Notes under the pieces: model-generated
The model's input: only the letters and a program-made list of their open reading frames with translations
Told to the model about the DNA's origin: nothing
Database searches by the model: none
In this document: piece after piece, positions 28,840 to 37,449 of the stretch
How the letters are laid out: the number at the start of each line of letters is the position of its first letter
Position numbering within the stretch: the stretch's first letter is position 1
Made by a program: the position numbers and the translations under genes
DNA from: Tepidiforma bonchosmolovskayae
GTDB lineage: Bacteria > Chloroflexota > Dehalococcoidia > Tepidiformales > Tepidiformaceae
NCBI RefSeq assembly: GCF_008838325.1
Contig: NZ_CP042829.1
Location: 1,240,001 to 1,304,000, forward strand
DNA: 64,000 nt
Direction: 5' to 3'

Positions 28840-29187
28840 CTACTTCGCCGCCGATTCCCCCAGCAGCCAGCGCAGCGCCGCCTCCCGCTCACGGAAGACG
28901 GCCATCACGACTCCTTCGGCGAGGCCCGCCAGCTGAATCGCCTGCCGCGCGAGCCCGAAGGCGAGGTCGCCCGGCGCGCAGACCGCCACCCGCGCGGCCC
29001 GCGCCGCCAGCTGCTCCGCCGCGGCAGCGAGGGGGCCGGCCTCCACCTCCGCCGTCTCGAGGGCCGCGGCATCGACCAGGACGCGCGCGCCGGCGGGGAC
29101 ATCGAGCCACGCCGCCGACGCCAGCCATTCGCCGGTCAGGCCGGCCGGCACTTCGACGACCGTGTAGCAGGGGTGTTCGCCGGCCAT
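28840..29187 (-). CDS. SpoIIAA/STAS-like protein
   Basis: The 115-aa soluble protein fits the SpoIIAA-like (STAS) fold: CYTVVEVPAGLTGEWLASAA, VPAGARVLVDAAALETAEVE, RVAVCAPGDLAFGLARQAI and a final helix VFREREAALRWLLGE. Many of this group are host-response or anti-anti-sigma-like proteins without the phosphorylated Ser. No anti-sigma or sigma gene is adjacent. GGAGG lies 6-7 nt before the ATG. It is 51 bp beyond the channel gene's promoter region. Confidence 0.7.
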   Translation of the reverse strand: MAGEHPCYTVVEVPAGLTGEWLASAAWLDVPAGARVLVDAAALETAEVEAGPLAAAAEQLAARAARVAVCAPGDLAFGLARQAIQLAGLAEGVVMAVFREREAALRWLLGESAAK

Positions 29188-29394
29188 GCGCTGCCTCCGC
29201 TGCCGGTGGACGCGGCGGGGACCGAACCCGACGCCAGTGAGGATAGCTACGATCCGGGCCCCGCGCATCGATCAGCGCGGGGAAGGTCAGGGTGCCCGGG
29301 CGCCTCTCGCGGGCTTCTCGCGGCCGCCAATCGCCCATCTGCCCGGCGGCACGTAGACTCGCCCCCACCACACCGTTCCGGAGGATTCCCCACC

Positions 29395-30267
29395 ATGGGC
29401 AGGCTCGAAGGGCAGGTCGCCATCGTCACCGGCGGGGCCAGCGGCATCGGCGAACAGACGGTCCGCGCGTTCGTCGCCGAAGGCGCGCGCGTCGTCATCG
29501 CCGATGTGCAGGAGGAGCGGGGCCACCACCTCGCCGAGGCGCTCGGCACCCAGGCCAGCTTCCTCCGCACCAACGTCGCCGAGGAGGACGAGGTCGCCGC
29601 CGCCGTGGACCACGCCCTCGGCCGCTGGGGCCGGCTCGACGTGATGTTCAACAACGCCGGCTTCGGCGGCGTCTCCGGGCCGATCGACGAGCTCGACATG
29701 GCCGCCTACGACCAGACGATGGCGGTCCTCCTCCGCGGCGTGTTCCTCGGGGCGAAGCACGCCGCCCGGGCGATGAAGCCGGCCCGCCGCGGGCTCATCC
29801 TGAACACGAGCAGCGTCGCCGGGCTGCAGGCCGGCTTCGGTCCGGTGGTCTACAGCGCGGCGAAGGCGGCCGTGGCCCACCTGAGCCGCTGCCTCGCGGT
29901 CGAACTGGCCGAATTCGGCATCCGCGTCAACGCCATCTGCCCCGGCGTGACGGTCACGAACATCTTTGCGGCCGGCATGGGGCTGAGCGGCCCCGCCGCC
30001 GAGGCGCTCCTCCCGCGGATCGAAACCGCCCTCGCCGACTGGGCGCCGCTCCGCCGCGCCGGTCAGCCGGCCGATATCGCGAACGCCGCCCTCTGGCTGG
30101 CGAGCGACGAAGCGAGCTACGTCACCGGCCAGGCGATTGTCGTCGACGGCGGGCTGACGGCCGGGCGCTCGCTCGAGGAGTTCGGGCAGCGGCTGGCCTC
30201 GGCGCTGGGCCTGACCCCCGAGCAGTGGCAGGCGATGCGCGACGCCGCCCGCCGCGCCCAGGCCTAG
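29395..30267 (+). CDS. Short-chain dehydrogenase/reductase
   Basis: The 290-aa classical SDR has the cofactor motif TGGASGIGEQTVRAFVAEG, Asp after beta2 (VVIADVQEE, favouring NAD(H)), NNAGFGG, catalytic Ser in NTSSVAG and the YSAAK pair (Tyr-x-x-x-Lys). The C-terminus has the TGQAIVVDGGLTAG motif and then an extra tail of about 30 residues. Substrate is unknown; neighbouring enoyl-CoA hydratases suggest lipid or acyl-CoA metabolism. GGAGGA lies 9 nt before the ATG. Its stop overlaps that of the convergent hydratase gene by 4 bp. Confidence 0.92.
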   Translation: MGRLEGQVAIVTGGASGIGEQTVRAFVAEGARVVIADVQEERGHHLAEALGTQASFLRTNVAEEDEVAAAVDHALGRWGRLDVMFNNAGFGGVSGPIDELDMAAYDQTMAVLLRGVFLGAKHAARAMKPARRGLILNTSSVAGLQAGFGPVVYSAAKAAVAHLSRCLAVELAEFGIRVNAICPGVTVTNIFAAGMGLSGPAAEALLPRIETALADWAPLRRAGQPADIANAALWLASDEASYVTGQAIVVDGGLTAGRSLEEFGQRLASALGLTPEQWQAMRDAARRAQA

Positions 30268-31046
30268 CGGAACTTCGCCGGCCGCTTCTCCTGAAAGGCG
30301 GCCACCGCCTCGCGGTGCTCGGGGGTGCTGTAGCACTCATTGATCCGGCCGTGCTCCAGCCGCATCACCTCGTTGTAGTCCGGGTTCGCGCCGTTCTTCG
30401 TGATCAGCTCCTTGATCCAGCCCATCTGGCGGTCCGGGTTCTGCGCCAGCATGTTCGCGTACTCCATCGCCGCGTCCATGAGCTGCTCATGCGGGACCAC
30501 CTTCTGCACGAGCCCGGTGCGGAGCGCCTCTTCGGCGTCGACCAGCCGCCCGGTGAGGCACATATCGCTCGCCATGCCGAACCCGACGCGCTGGGTGAGG
30601 AAGTAGGTGCTGGCCAGCTCGGGCACGAGGCCCATCTTCACGAAGAACATCCCGAAGCGGGCCTGGTCGGAGGCGATGATGATGTCCATCGGCAGGATGG
30701 AGGTCAGCCCCACGCCGACGCAGACGCCGTTGACGGCGGCGATCATCGGCTTCGACGTGCGGACCAGCTCGACGTAGTTCGTGGTGTCGCGCTCCTCGCG
30801 GCGGGCCTGGCCCTGCGAATCGAGGCCGCGCTGGAAGGCGTCGCGCACGTCGGCCCCGGCGCAGAAGCCGCGGCCTGCGCCGGTCAGGATGATGGAGGCG
30901 ACCTCCGGGTCGGCGTTGGCGCGCCGGAAGGCGTCGTTCCGCTCCGCGGCCATCTTCCAGGTCCAGGCGTTCAGCCGCTCCGGCCGGTTCATCGTGATGA
31001 TGACGGTGTGGCCCCGCTTCTCGTAGAGGATCTGCTCGTACTCCAT
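30264..31046 (-). CDS. Enoyl-CoA hydratase/isomerase family protein (second)
   Basis: The 260-aa crotonase-fold protein has VIITMNRPERLNAWTWKM, the oxyanion-hole motifs GAGRGFCAGADVRDAF and AAVNGVCVGVGLTSILPMDI, and the C-terminal HREAVAAFQEKRPAKF. Its active-site segment FVKMGLVPELASTYFLTQRVG carries Glu at the position used by many hydratases. It shares only moderate similarity with the paralogue at 27181, so they probably act on different acyl-CoAs. A CATCAT box and GGGGAG ribosome site precede the ATG. It lies upstream of obgE's end with a 68-bp gap. Confidence 0.88.
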   Translation of the reverse strand: MEYEQILYEKRGHTVIITMNRPERLNAWTWKMAAERNDAFRRANADPEVASIILTGAGRGFCAGADVRDAFQRGLDSQGQARREERDTTNYVELVRTSKPMIAAVNGVCVGVGLTSILPMDIIIASDQARFGMFFVKMGLVPELASTYFLTQRVGFGMASDMCLTGRLVDAEEALRTGLVQKVVPHEQLMDAAMEYANMLAQNPDRQMGWIKELITKNGANPDYNEVMRLEHGRINECYSTPEHREAVAAFQEKRPAKFR

Positions 31047-31114
31047 GGCATTGCTCCCCGCGATGATGGTGCAGGGAGCCTACGCCGCCGGGCCGCGCCT
31101 GTGAAGACGGCCCC

Positions 31115-32374
31115 TCAGCCCTCCCAGGCGATCTCCACGTCGTCGAAGACGACCACGTCGCCGGGCTTGATGCCGAGCCGCCGCAGCTCCTTGGCGATGC
31201 CCCACCGCTCGAGCCGGCGCATCACCTCGTCGAGCGCGCCCGGCATCCCGGTGTCCATCATCTTCACGAACGTGACCGCCGTGTAGCCGTCGACCACGTA
31301 CCGGCCGTCTTCGTCGATGGTCACGACGAACCGGTCGACCGGCGCGGGCCGGATGACCGGCACCTCGGCTGGCGGCTGGCTGGCGGCCCGCGCCCGCTCG
31401 GCCGCGACGAGCGCCATCAGCTCCTCCTTGAGCGGTTCGAGGCCGGTCCCGTCGTGGGCGGAGATGACCCGCACCGGTCGCCCGAGGTGCGCCGCGAGGG
31501 CCTCCGCCGAGCGCTCCGCGGCGGCGTGGTCGAGGTCGGCCTTGGTGACGGCCACCACCCGCGCGACGTGCTCGAGGCCCGGGTCGTAGGCGCGCAGCTC
31601 GCCCTCGATCAGCTCGTAGTCGGTCACGGGGTCGGGCGATTCGCAGGAGACGACATGGAGGAGGACGCGGCACCGCCGAACGTGTTTCAGGAACTCGAAG
31701 CCGAGCCCGTACCCCTCCGAGGCGCCTTCGACAAGCCCGGGCAGGTCGGCCAGCGTGAACCGCTCCCAGCCGACGTTGACGACGCCGAGCATCGGCTCGA
31801 GGGTGGTGAAGGGGTAGCTCGCGATCTTCGGCTTCGCGTTCGAAACGGCCGCCAGCAGGGTGGATTTGCCGGCGTTCGGCAGGCCGATGAGCCCGACATC
31901 GGCGAGGAGGCGGAGTTCGAGCCGGAGCCGCCGCTCTTCGCCCTCCTGCCCCTTCTGCGAGTACCCGGGCGTCTGGTTGGTGGGCGTGGCGAACCGCTTG
32001 TTCCCCCAGCCGCCGCGCCCGCCGTGGGCCACGAGCACCTCAGCGCCTACCTCGGAGAGGTCGGCGAGGAGGTCGCCCGTCTCGGCGTCGTAGACGACGG
32101 TGCCGACCGGCACCTCGAGGTAGAGGTCCTCGCCGTTGGCGCCATGCCGGAGGTTCGGGCCGCCGTTGCCGCCGGCCCCGGCCTGGAACCGCTTCCGCGA
32201 GCGGTAGAGCTCGAGCGTGTAGACGTCGTCGACGGCGCGCAGGAAGATGCGCCCGCCGCGGCCGCCGTCGCCGCCGTCGGGGCCGCCCTGCGGCACGAAC
32301 TTCTCGCGGTGGTAGCTCACGAGGCCGTGGCCGCCGTTGCCGCCTTTCACCGTGATTTCGACTGCATCGAGCAT
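31115..32374 (-). CDS. obgE: GTPase Obg/CgtA
   Basis: The 419-aa ribosome-associated GTPase has the Gly-rich Obg fold (EITVKGGNGGHGLVSYHREK, GGPDGGDGGRGGRIF), the G domain with G1 GLPNAGKSTLL, the G2/G3 region (FTTLEPMLGVVNV, LADLPGLVEGASEG) and VTKAD, and a C-terminal OCT domain (about residues 340-419, ending DDVEIAWEG). It links ribosome assembly to growth and stress. No rplU/rpmA precede it, unlike many bacteria. Its start faces a repeat-rich gap shared with the PIG-L gene. Confidence 0.96.
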   Translation of the reverse strand: MLDAVEITVKGGNGGHGLVSYHREKFVPQGGPDGGDGGRGGRIFLRAVDDVYTLELYRSRKRFQAGAGGNGGPNLRHGANGEDLYLEVPVGTVVYDAETGDLLADLSEVGAEVLVAHGGRGGWGNKRFATPTNQTPGYSQKGQEGEERRLRLELRLLADVGLIGLPNAGKSTLLAAVSNAKPKIASYPFTTLEPMLGVVNVGWERFTLADLPGLVEGASEGYGLGFEFLKHVRRCRVLLHVVSCESPDPVTDYELIEGELRAYDPGLEHVARVVAVTKADLDHAAAERSAEALAAHLGRPVRVISAHDGTGLEPLKEELMALVAAERARAASQPPAEVPVIRPAPVDRFVVTIDEDGRYVVDGYTAVTFVKMMDTGMPGALDEVMRRLERWGIAKELRRLGIKPGDVVVFDDVEIAWEG

Positions 32375-32437
32375 CCTGATCCCATGGAACCATGCCCTCT
32401 CATGGATTGGAAGATCTGATCAGAAGCAGGATCAGGC

Positions 32438-32603
32438 CGTTGGGAACGTTGGGTTCGAATCCGGCAGCCGTTGGGAAACCGTTCCGGCTGCGGACGGCGG
32501 GCGTTGGAAACCCGGTGCGGCTGGCCCCGGCTTCGGCGGCAGCGTTGGGTTCGCACGGGCCAAACCCAACGGCCGGGGCGCCAAACCCAACGGTTTCCCA
32601 ACG
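32438..32603. repeat. CGTTGGG/CCCAACG repeat array in a divergent promoter region
   Basis: Seven exact copies of CGTTGGG or its complement, plus one variant (CGTTGGA at 32502), lie in 166 bp: 32438, 32447, 32469, 32543 forward; 32565, 32586, 32597 inverted. CGTTGGGTT (32543-32551) pairs with AACCCAACG (32563-32571) as a 9-bp hairpin with an 11-nt loop. CGTTGGGAAACC (32469-32480) is the exact complement of 32592-32603. GCCAAACCCAACGG occurs twice in direct order. The array fills the 277-bp gap between obgE (minus) and the PIG-L gene (plus). It could be an operator cluster or a dispersed repeat. Confidence 0.7.
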
Positions 32604-32651
32604 CCGGGGCGTACGATGGTTGCACCATGCAACGTTCGAAGGAGGCCTCCC

Positions 32652-33395
32652 ATGACTGCAACCGAGTTCGTCCCGCCCAGCGCGATGGTCGTGGTCGCCC
32701 ACCCCGATGACGCCGAGTTCCTCTGCGGGGGGACGGTGGCGAAGTGGGCCGCCCGCGGCTGCGAGGTGACCTGCGTGGTCATCACGAAGGGCGACAAGGG
32801 GAGCGACGACCCGGAGATGACGACCGAGCGGCTGGCGGAGATCCGCGAGGCCGAGCAGCGCGCAGCCGGCGCCGTCCTCGGGGTGCGGAACTTCGAGTTC
32901 ATGGGCTACCCCGACGGCTACCTCCAGCACACGCTCGAACTTCGGCGCGACCTCGCCCGGCTCATCCGGAAGTACCGCCCGCACTCCGTCATCACCTTCG
33001 ACCCCACCAACCGCTTCCTCTCCGACACCTACATCAACCACCCGGACCACCGCGCGGCCGGCGATGCGACGCTCGACGCCGTCTTCCCGACCGCGCGCGA
33101 CCGGCTCACCTTCCCCGAGCTGCTGGTCGACGGCTACGAACCGTGGAAGGTGCGGCAGGTGTGGCTCGGCGCGGCGGCCCACCCGAACGCCTGGGTCGAT
33201 ATCTCCGGGACGCTGGAGCTGAAGAAGCAGGCGCTGCTCTGCCACCCGAGCCAGCTCTCGCCGGAGGTGGCGCTGTTCGTCGAAGGGATGGCGCGCATGG
33301 CGGGCGAGGCGAAGGGTCTGGCCGCCGCCGAGGCCTTCCGGCGGTTCATCATCGAAGCCGACCCGGTGCACGAGGCGCCGCCCCCCGGCCGCTAA
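32652..33395 (+). CDS. PIG-L/LmbE-family deacetylase
   Basis: The 247-aa protein has the zinc-site motif AHPDDAEFLCGG, then TKGDKGSDDPEMT and YPDGYLQ, and the second metal/catalytic segment YINHPDHRAAGDATLD. This matches N-acetylglucosaminyl-inositol or related de-N-acetylases (MshB, BshB, Mca). The substrate cannot be inferred; no mycothiol or bacillithiol ligase is nearby. GGAGG lies 6 nt before the ATG. It is divergent from obgE across the repeat array. Confidence 0.9.
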   Translation: MTATEFVPPSAMVVVAHPDDAEFLCGGTVAKWAARGCEVTCVVITKGDKGSDDPEMTTERLAEIREAEQRAAGAVLGVRNFEFMGYPDGYLQHTLELRRDLARLIRKYRPHSVITFDPTNRFLSDTYINHPDHRAAGDATLDAVFPTARDRLTFPELLVDGYEPWKVRQVWLGAAAHPNAWVDISGTLELKKQALLCHPSQLSPEVALFVEGMARMAGEAKGLAAAEAFRRFIIEADPVHEAPPPGR

Positions 33396-33517
33396 CCGGA
33401 CTGGCTCCCCGGCCACCCGGCAGCCTATACCACCCATACTCGCCGTCTATGGCAGAATAGGCACCCGGCGCGTCGGCGGGAGCAGCGCGCCGCATCTCCC
33501 TGCCCCTGGAGGCCTGT

Positions 33518-35251
33518 ATGAAGCCGTGGGTGGTCGGCACCCGGCCGAGCAAGCGGTACCCGCTCTGGACGCGTGCGAACGTGGGCGAGGTCTTCCCCGA
33601 CCCGGTCGCGCCGCTCTCCTTCTCGCTCCTGATGGAGAAGGACACCGAGGGCGCCTGGCGCGATGCGCTGGTGCGTATGGGTGCCTTCACCTATGACGAG
33701 TTCGACCCCGACAACATGGAGACGCTCGGGATCTTCGGCTCGTACTGCTACCTGAACGCACAGGTCACGCGTATCCTCGGGGAGCGCGCACCGGGCCTCT
33801 CGGCGCAGGCGATGGACGACCTCTTCTACGGCGCCCAGCCCGGCATCCCGCCGTACGAACCTGCCCCGGGCGACCACAACGAAGAGCGCACCGCGGCGCT
33901 TGCGAAGACGTTCGAGTGGGCGATGACGGTCCAGCACCTGGAGCGCCCCGCCCTCGACGCGAAGCGGGTCGCCGGGCTGCGGGCTGCCCGCCCCGAGCTG
34001 GAGAACCTCTCGAACGAGGCGCTCTGGGCTTACGGCAAGGGGATCGCGCTCGCCAACCACCGGCGACTCTTCTCCGAGCACATCTTCACCACCTTCATCT
34101 CGACCGTGCCCGTGGGCGCCGTGACGCAGATCTGCGCGGCGGTGGGCCGGCCCGCCGATGCCCTCCGCGTCATCCAGGGCGTGGGCGACGTGGAATCGGC
34201 CGCGCCCTCGCTCGCCATGTGGAAGCTCGGCCGGATGATCGCCGCCGACCGCGAGCTGACGGCCGCCTTCGACGCCGGCGTCGAGGGGGTGCTCGACCGG
34301 ATTCGCGGCCTGGGCGAGAACGGCCAGCGCTTCCTCGAGGCCTTCGATGCCTTCCTCTACGACTACGGCTGCCGCGGCCCGAACGAATGGGAGAGCCGCT
34401 GCCACACCTGGGAGACGAAGCCGGAGCTGGCGCTGGCCGCCATCGACCGGATGCGGTTCGCGCCCGAGAGCGCCTCGCCGGAGGCGCGCCAGAAGGAGCT
34501 CGCGGCCGAGCGCGAACGGGTGACGCAGGAGATCGCGGCGATGCTCGCCGGCGACCCGCAGAACCAGGGCCTCTTCCTCGCCGCCGCCAATGCCGCCCGC
34601 GTCTTCCAGGCCGGCCGCGAACGGACCAAGACGAACAACATCCGGATGATCCATGAGGTCCGGATGGCCCTCCATACCATCGGCCGGCGGATGGTCGCCG
34701 CCGGGCACCTCGACGACGTCGGCGACTACGCCTTCCTCCTCGCCGAGGAGTTCGACGACTGGCTGCAGAACCCGGCGAAGTACGCCTCGACCATCCGGGA
34801 GCGGAAGGCGCTCTACGAGGAGTACGCCAGCCGGCAGGAGCCGTTCGCCTTCTGGGGCGAAATTCCCGACCCGGAGACCTGGCCGAAGAAGGCCGATGTC
34901 GCCATCGAGCCGGTGAAGCCGGGCGAGGTGCTCCAGGGCTTCCAGGGCTGCGCCGGGAAGGCGACCGGGCGCGCCCGCGTCGTCCTCGACCCGCTCGACC
35001 CGCGGGGCCTCGAACCGGGCGACATCCTCGTGGCCCCGATTACCGACCCCTCGTGGACGCCGCTCTTCGTGCCGGCCGCGGCCGTGGTGGTCGATGTCGG
35101 CGCCGCCCAGAGCCACGCCATGATCGTGAGCCGCGAGCTCGGCATCCCCTGCGTGCCCTCCGTGACGAACGCCACGAAGCGGATCCCCGACGGCGCGACC
35201 ATCACCGTCGACGGCGACGCCGGGACCGTGACGGTCGTGGCGCTGCCCTGA
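33518..35251 (+). CDS. PEP-utilising-enzyme swivel (phosphohistidine) domain protein
   Basis: The 577-aa protein has a long alpha-helical region (about residues 1-470) and a C-terminal swivelling phosphohistidine domain with GDILVAPITDPSWTPLF and the phosphate-carrier His533 in GAAQSHAMIVSRELGIPCV. This layout, a large N-terminal substrate-type domain plus a C-terminal mobile domain and no ATP-grasp, resembles the alpha subunit of phenylphosphate synthase and the middle/C-terminal parts of rifampin phosphotransferase. It needs a partner to load phosphate; the PPDK-like gene 10 bp downstream has an ATP-grasp. GGAGG lies 5 nt before the ATG. Substrate is unknown. Confidence 0.8.
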   Translation: MKPWVVGTRPSKRYPLWTRANVGEVFPDPVAPLSFSLLMEKDTEGAWRDALVRMGAFTYDEFDPDNMETLGIFGSYCYLNAQVTRILGERAPGLSAQAMDDLFYGAQPGIPPYEPAPGDHNEERTAALAKTFEWAMTVQHLERPALDAKRVAGLRAARPELENLSNEALWAYGKGIALANHRRLFSEHIFTTFISTVPVGAVTQICAAVGRPADALRVIQGVGDVESAAPSLAMWKLGRMIAADRELTAAFDAGVEGVLDRIRGLGENGQRFLEAFDAFLYDYGCRGPNEWESRCHTWETKPELALAAIDRMRFAPESASPEARQKELAAERERVTQEIAAMLAGDPQNQGLFLAAANAARVFQAGRERTKTNNIRMIHEVRMALHTIGRRMVAAGHLDDVGDYAFLLAEEFDDWLQNPAKYASTIRERKALYEEYASRQEPFAFWGEIPDPETWPKKADVAIEPVKPGEVLQGFQGCAGKATGRARVVLDPLDPRGLEPGDILVAPITDPSWTPLFVPAAAVVVDVGAAQSHAMIVSRELGIPCVPSVTNATKRIPDGATITVDGDAGTVTVVALP

Positions 35252-35261
35252 GGTGCCGGCC

Positions 35262-37430
35262 ATGGATGTCGTCTGCCTCGCTGACCCGCTCCCGGCGGGC
35301 GCCGATGCGACGCGCCTGCTCGGCGGCAAGGCGGCCGGCCTCGTCACGATGACGCAGGAGCTCGGCCTGCCCGTCCCGCCGGCCTTCACCGTGACGACGG
35401 AGGTTTGCCGCCGGTTCCTCGCGGAAGGGTGGCCTGCCGGCCTCGACGACGCGGTCCGGGCCGCCCTCGGCCGGCTCGAGGCGGCCACCGGCCGCACCTT
35501 CGGCGGCGGCGAGCGCCCGCTCCTCGTCTCCGTCCGCTCCGGCGCACCGGTTTCGATGCCGGGGATGATGGACACGCTCCTCAATGTCGGGATGACCCCG
35601 ACGGTCCGCGAGGCCCTTGCCCGCGAAAGCGGCGACCCCCGCTTTGCGGCCGATACGTGGCTCCGGTTCGTGCGCGGCTACGCCGCCATCGTCCTCGGCC
35701 TGCCCGAGGACGAGGTGAACCACGCCGCCATGCACGATGACACGCCCGCGGGCCTCCTCGCCGCGGCCGGCCGCGTCTGCGCCCTCGCCGACCGGTTCGG
35801 CGGCATCCCCGCGGACCCGTTCGCGCAGGTGACCGAGGCGATCCGCGCCGTCTTCCGCTCCTGGGAGTGCGACCGCGCCCGCGTCTTCCGTGAACGGGAG
35901 GGGATCGACGGCACACTCGGCACGGCCGCCACGGTGCAGGCGATGGTCTTCGGCAACCTGGACGAGCGCTCGGGCACGGGCGTGGCCTTCACCCGCGACC
36001 CCTCGACCGGCGCCCGCGGCGCCTTCGGCGACTACCTCGCCCGGGCCCAGGGCGAAGATGTGGTGGCCGGCACCCACGCCGTCAGCGGGCTCGAAGCGCT
36101 GCGCAGCCAGCTCCCCGCGGTCTACGACGAGCTGCTCCGCCACCTGGACCGGCTCGAGCGGCACTACCGCGACATGTGCGACGTCGAGTTCACCGTCATG
36201 GGCGGCGCGCTCTACATCCTCCAGGTGCGCGTCGGGCGGCGCAGCCCGCTGGCGGCGGTGCGGATCGCGGTCGACATGGCCGAGGACCCGACGTTCCCGC
36301 TCACCCGGCGCGAAGCCGTCGAGCGCGTCGGCGCCGAGACGCTCCAGGCCCTCGCGAAGCTCGGCGGGGTCGACCCGGCGGCCGCACCCATCGGGCGGGG
36401 GCTCGCCGTCTCGCCCGGCGTGGGCGCCGGCGTGCTCTGCTGCGATGCCGGCCGGGCGGCCAGCCTCGCCGCGCAGGGCGTGAGCGTGGTCCTGGCCCGG
36501 CCCGAGACCTCCCCCGCCGACGTGCACGGCATGGTGGCCGCGGCCGGCCTCGTCACCACAACGGGCGGGGTGGTGAGTCACGCCGCGGTGGTAGCCCGTG
36601 GCTGGGCCATTCCCGCCGTCTGCAGCCTGCAGGACGCCGTCGTGGAGGAGGACGCCCTCGTGGTCGGCGGGCGCCGCATCGCGGAAGGGGAGTGGGTCAC
36701 GGTCGACGGGACGCGCGGGCTGCTGTTCGCCGGCGACTGCCGGGCCGATGGGGCCGCCGACATCCCCGAAGTGCGGCTGCTGCGCCAGTGGGCCGCCGAG
36801 CTGGCCGAGGCCGGCCCCGGCGACGGCGCCGCGGCTGCCCCTGCCGGGGCCCGGCCCGTGAGCCGGTTCGACGTCCTGCGGGCGCTCGGGCTGAAGGGGC
36901 TGGCCGCCGCCGAGCGGGTCGCCGCCGTGCTCGACGCGGACGCCGGGGCCGTCGAGGCGGAGCTCCGGGCCGCCGCCGAGGCCGGGCTGGTGCGGGAGAC
37001 GCCGCGCGGCTTCGCCATGCTGCCGGCCGGGCGGGATGCCGTCCTTGAGGCGCTAGCCGCCGAGCGGGCCGCCATCGACCCGGCCGCGATTGATGCGGCC
37101 TTCGCGGCCTTCGATGCGCTCGACCGGGAGTTCAAGGCGCTGGTCAGCGGCTGGCAGCAGGCCGCGCCGGCCGAAGCTGACGCCGCCTGGGCTGCGGCAC
37201 TCTCCGGGCTCGAGCAGCTGCACGCCCGGCTGGGGCCGGTGGTGGCGCAGGCTGCCGGGCTCGTGCCGCGGCTGGCGCCCTTCGCGGGGCGGTTCGAGCA
37301 GGCGCTGGCGGCCGTCCGGGCCGGCGACCGGTCGATGCTCGCCTCGCCGCTCAAGGAGAGCTACCACACCGTCTGGTTCGAGCTGCACGAGGAGCTGATC
37401 GCCCTGAGCGGGCGCCGCCGGGAGGAGTAG
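35262..37430 (+). CDS. PPDK-like protein: ATP-grasp and swivel domain, no PEP/pyruvate domain
   Basis: The 722-aa protein starts like pyruvate phosphate dikinase (LLGGKAAGLVTMTQELGLPV, then SVRSGAPVSMPGMMDTLLNVG and GNLDERSGTGVAFTRDPSTG), with an ATP-grasp to about residue 330. A swivel domain has His440 in TTTGGVVSHAAVVARGWAIP. The C-terminal PEP/pyruvate TIM barrel of true PPDK is absent. Instead there is a winged-helix-like segment (FDVLRALGLKGLAAAERVAA, VEAELRAAAEAGLVRETPRG) and a helical tail. It could phosphorylate its own His from ATP and pass phosphate to an unknown acceptor, perhaps with the upstream swivel protein. Start choice: ATG at 35262 with TGAGGT 8 nt upstream; a GTG three codons earlier is possible. 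Confidence 0.82.
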   Translation: MDVVCLADPLPAGADATRLLGGKAAGLVTMTQELGLPVPPAFTVTTEVCRRFLAEGWPAGLDDAVRAALGRLEAATGRTFGGGERPLLVSVRSGAPVSMPGMMDTLLNVGMTPTVREALARESGDPRFAADTWLRFVRGYAAIVLGLPEDEVNHAAMHDDTPAGLLAAAGRVCALADRFGGIPADPFAQVTEAIRAVFRSWECDRARVFREREGIDGTLGTAATVQAMVFGNLDERSGTGVAFTRDPSTGARGAFGDYLARAQGEDVVAGTHAVSGLEALRSQLPAVYDELLRHLDRLERHYRDMCDVEFTVMGGALYILQVRVGRRSPLAAVRIAVDMAEDPTFPLTRREAVERVGAETLQALAKLGGVDPAAAPIGRGLAVSPGVGAGVLCCDAGRAASLAAQGVSVVLARPETSPADVHGMVAAAGLVTTTGGVVSHAAVVARGWAIPAVCSLQDAVVEEDALVVGGRRIAEGEWVTVDGTRGLLFAGDCRADGAADIPEVRLLRQWAAELAEAGPGDGAAAAPAGARPVSRFDVLRALGLKGLAAAERVAAVLDADAGAVEAELRAAAEAGLVRETPRGFAMLPAGRDAVLEALAAERAAIDPAAIDAAFAAFDALDREFKALVSGWQQAAPAEADAAWAAALSGLEQLHARLGPVVAQAAGLVPRLAPFAGRFEQALAAVRAGDRSMLASPLKESYHTVWFELHEELIALSGRRREE

Positions 37431-37449
37431 GCAGCCGGCTGCGCTATCC

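Noticed and set aside
32446-32466. tRNA T-arm-like sequence (GGGTTCGAATCC)
   Set aside because: Only two base pairs form around the TTCGAAT loop, and no acceptor, D or anticodon arms fit upstream. It is part of the CGTTGGG repeat array.
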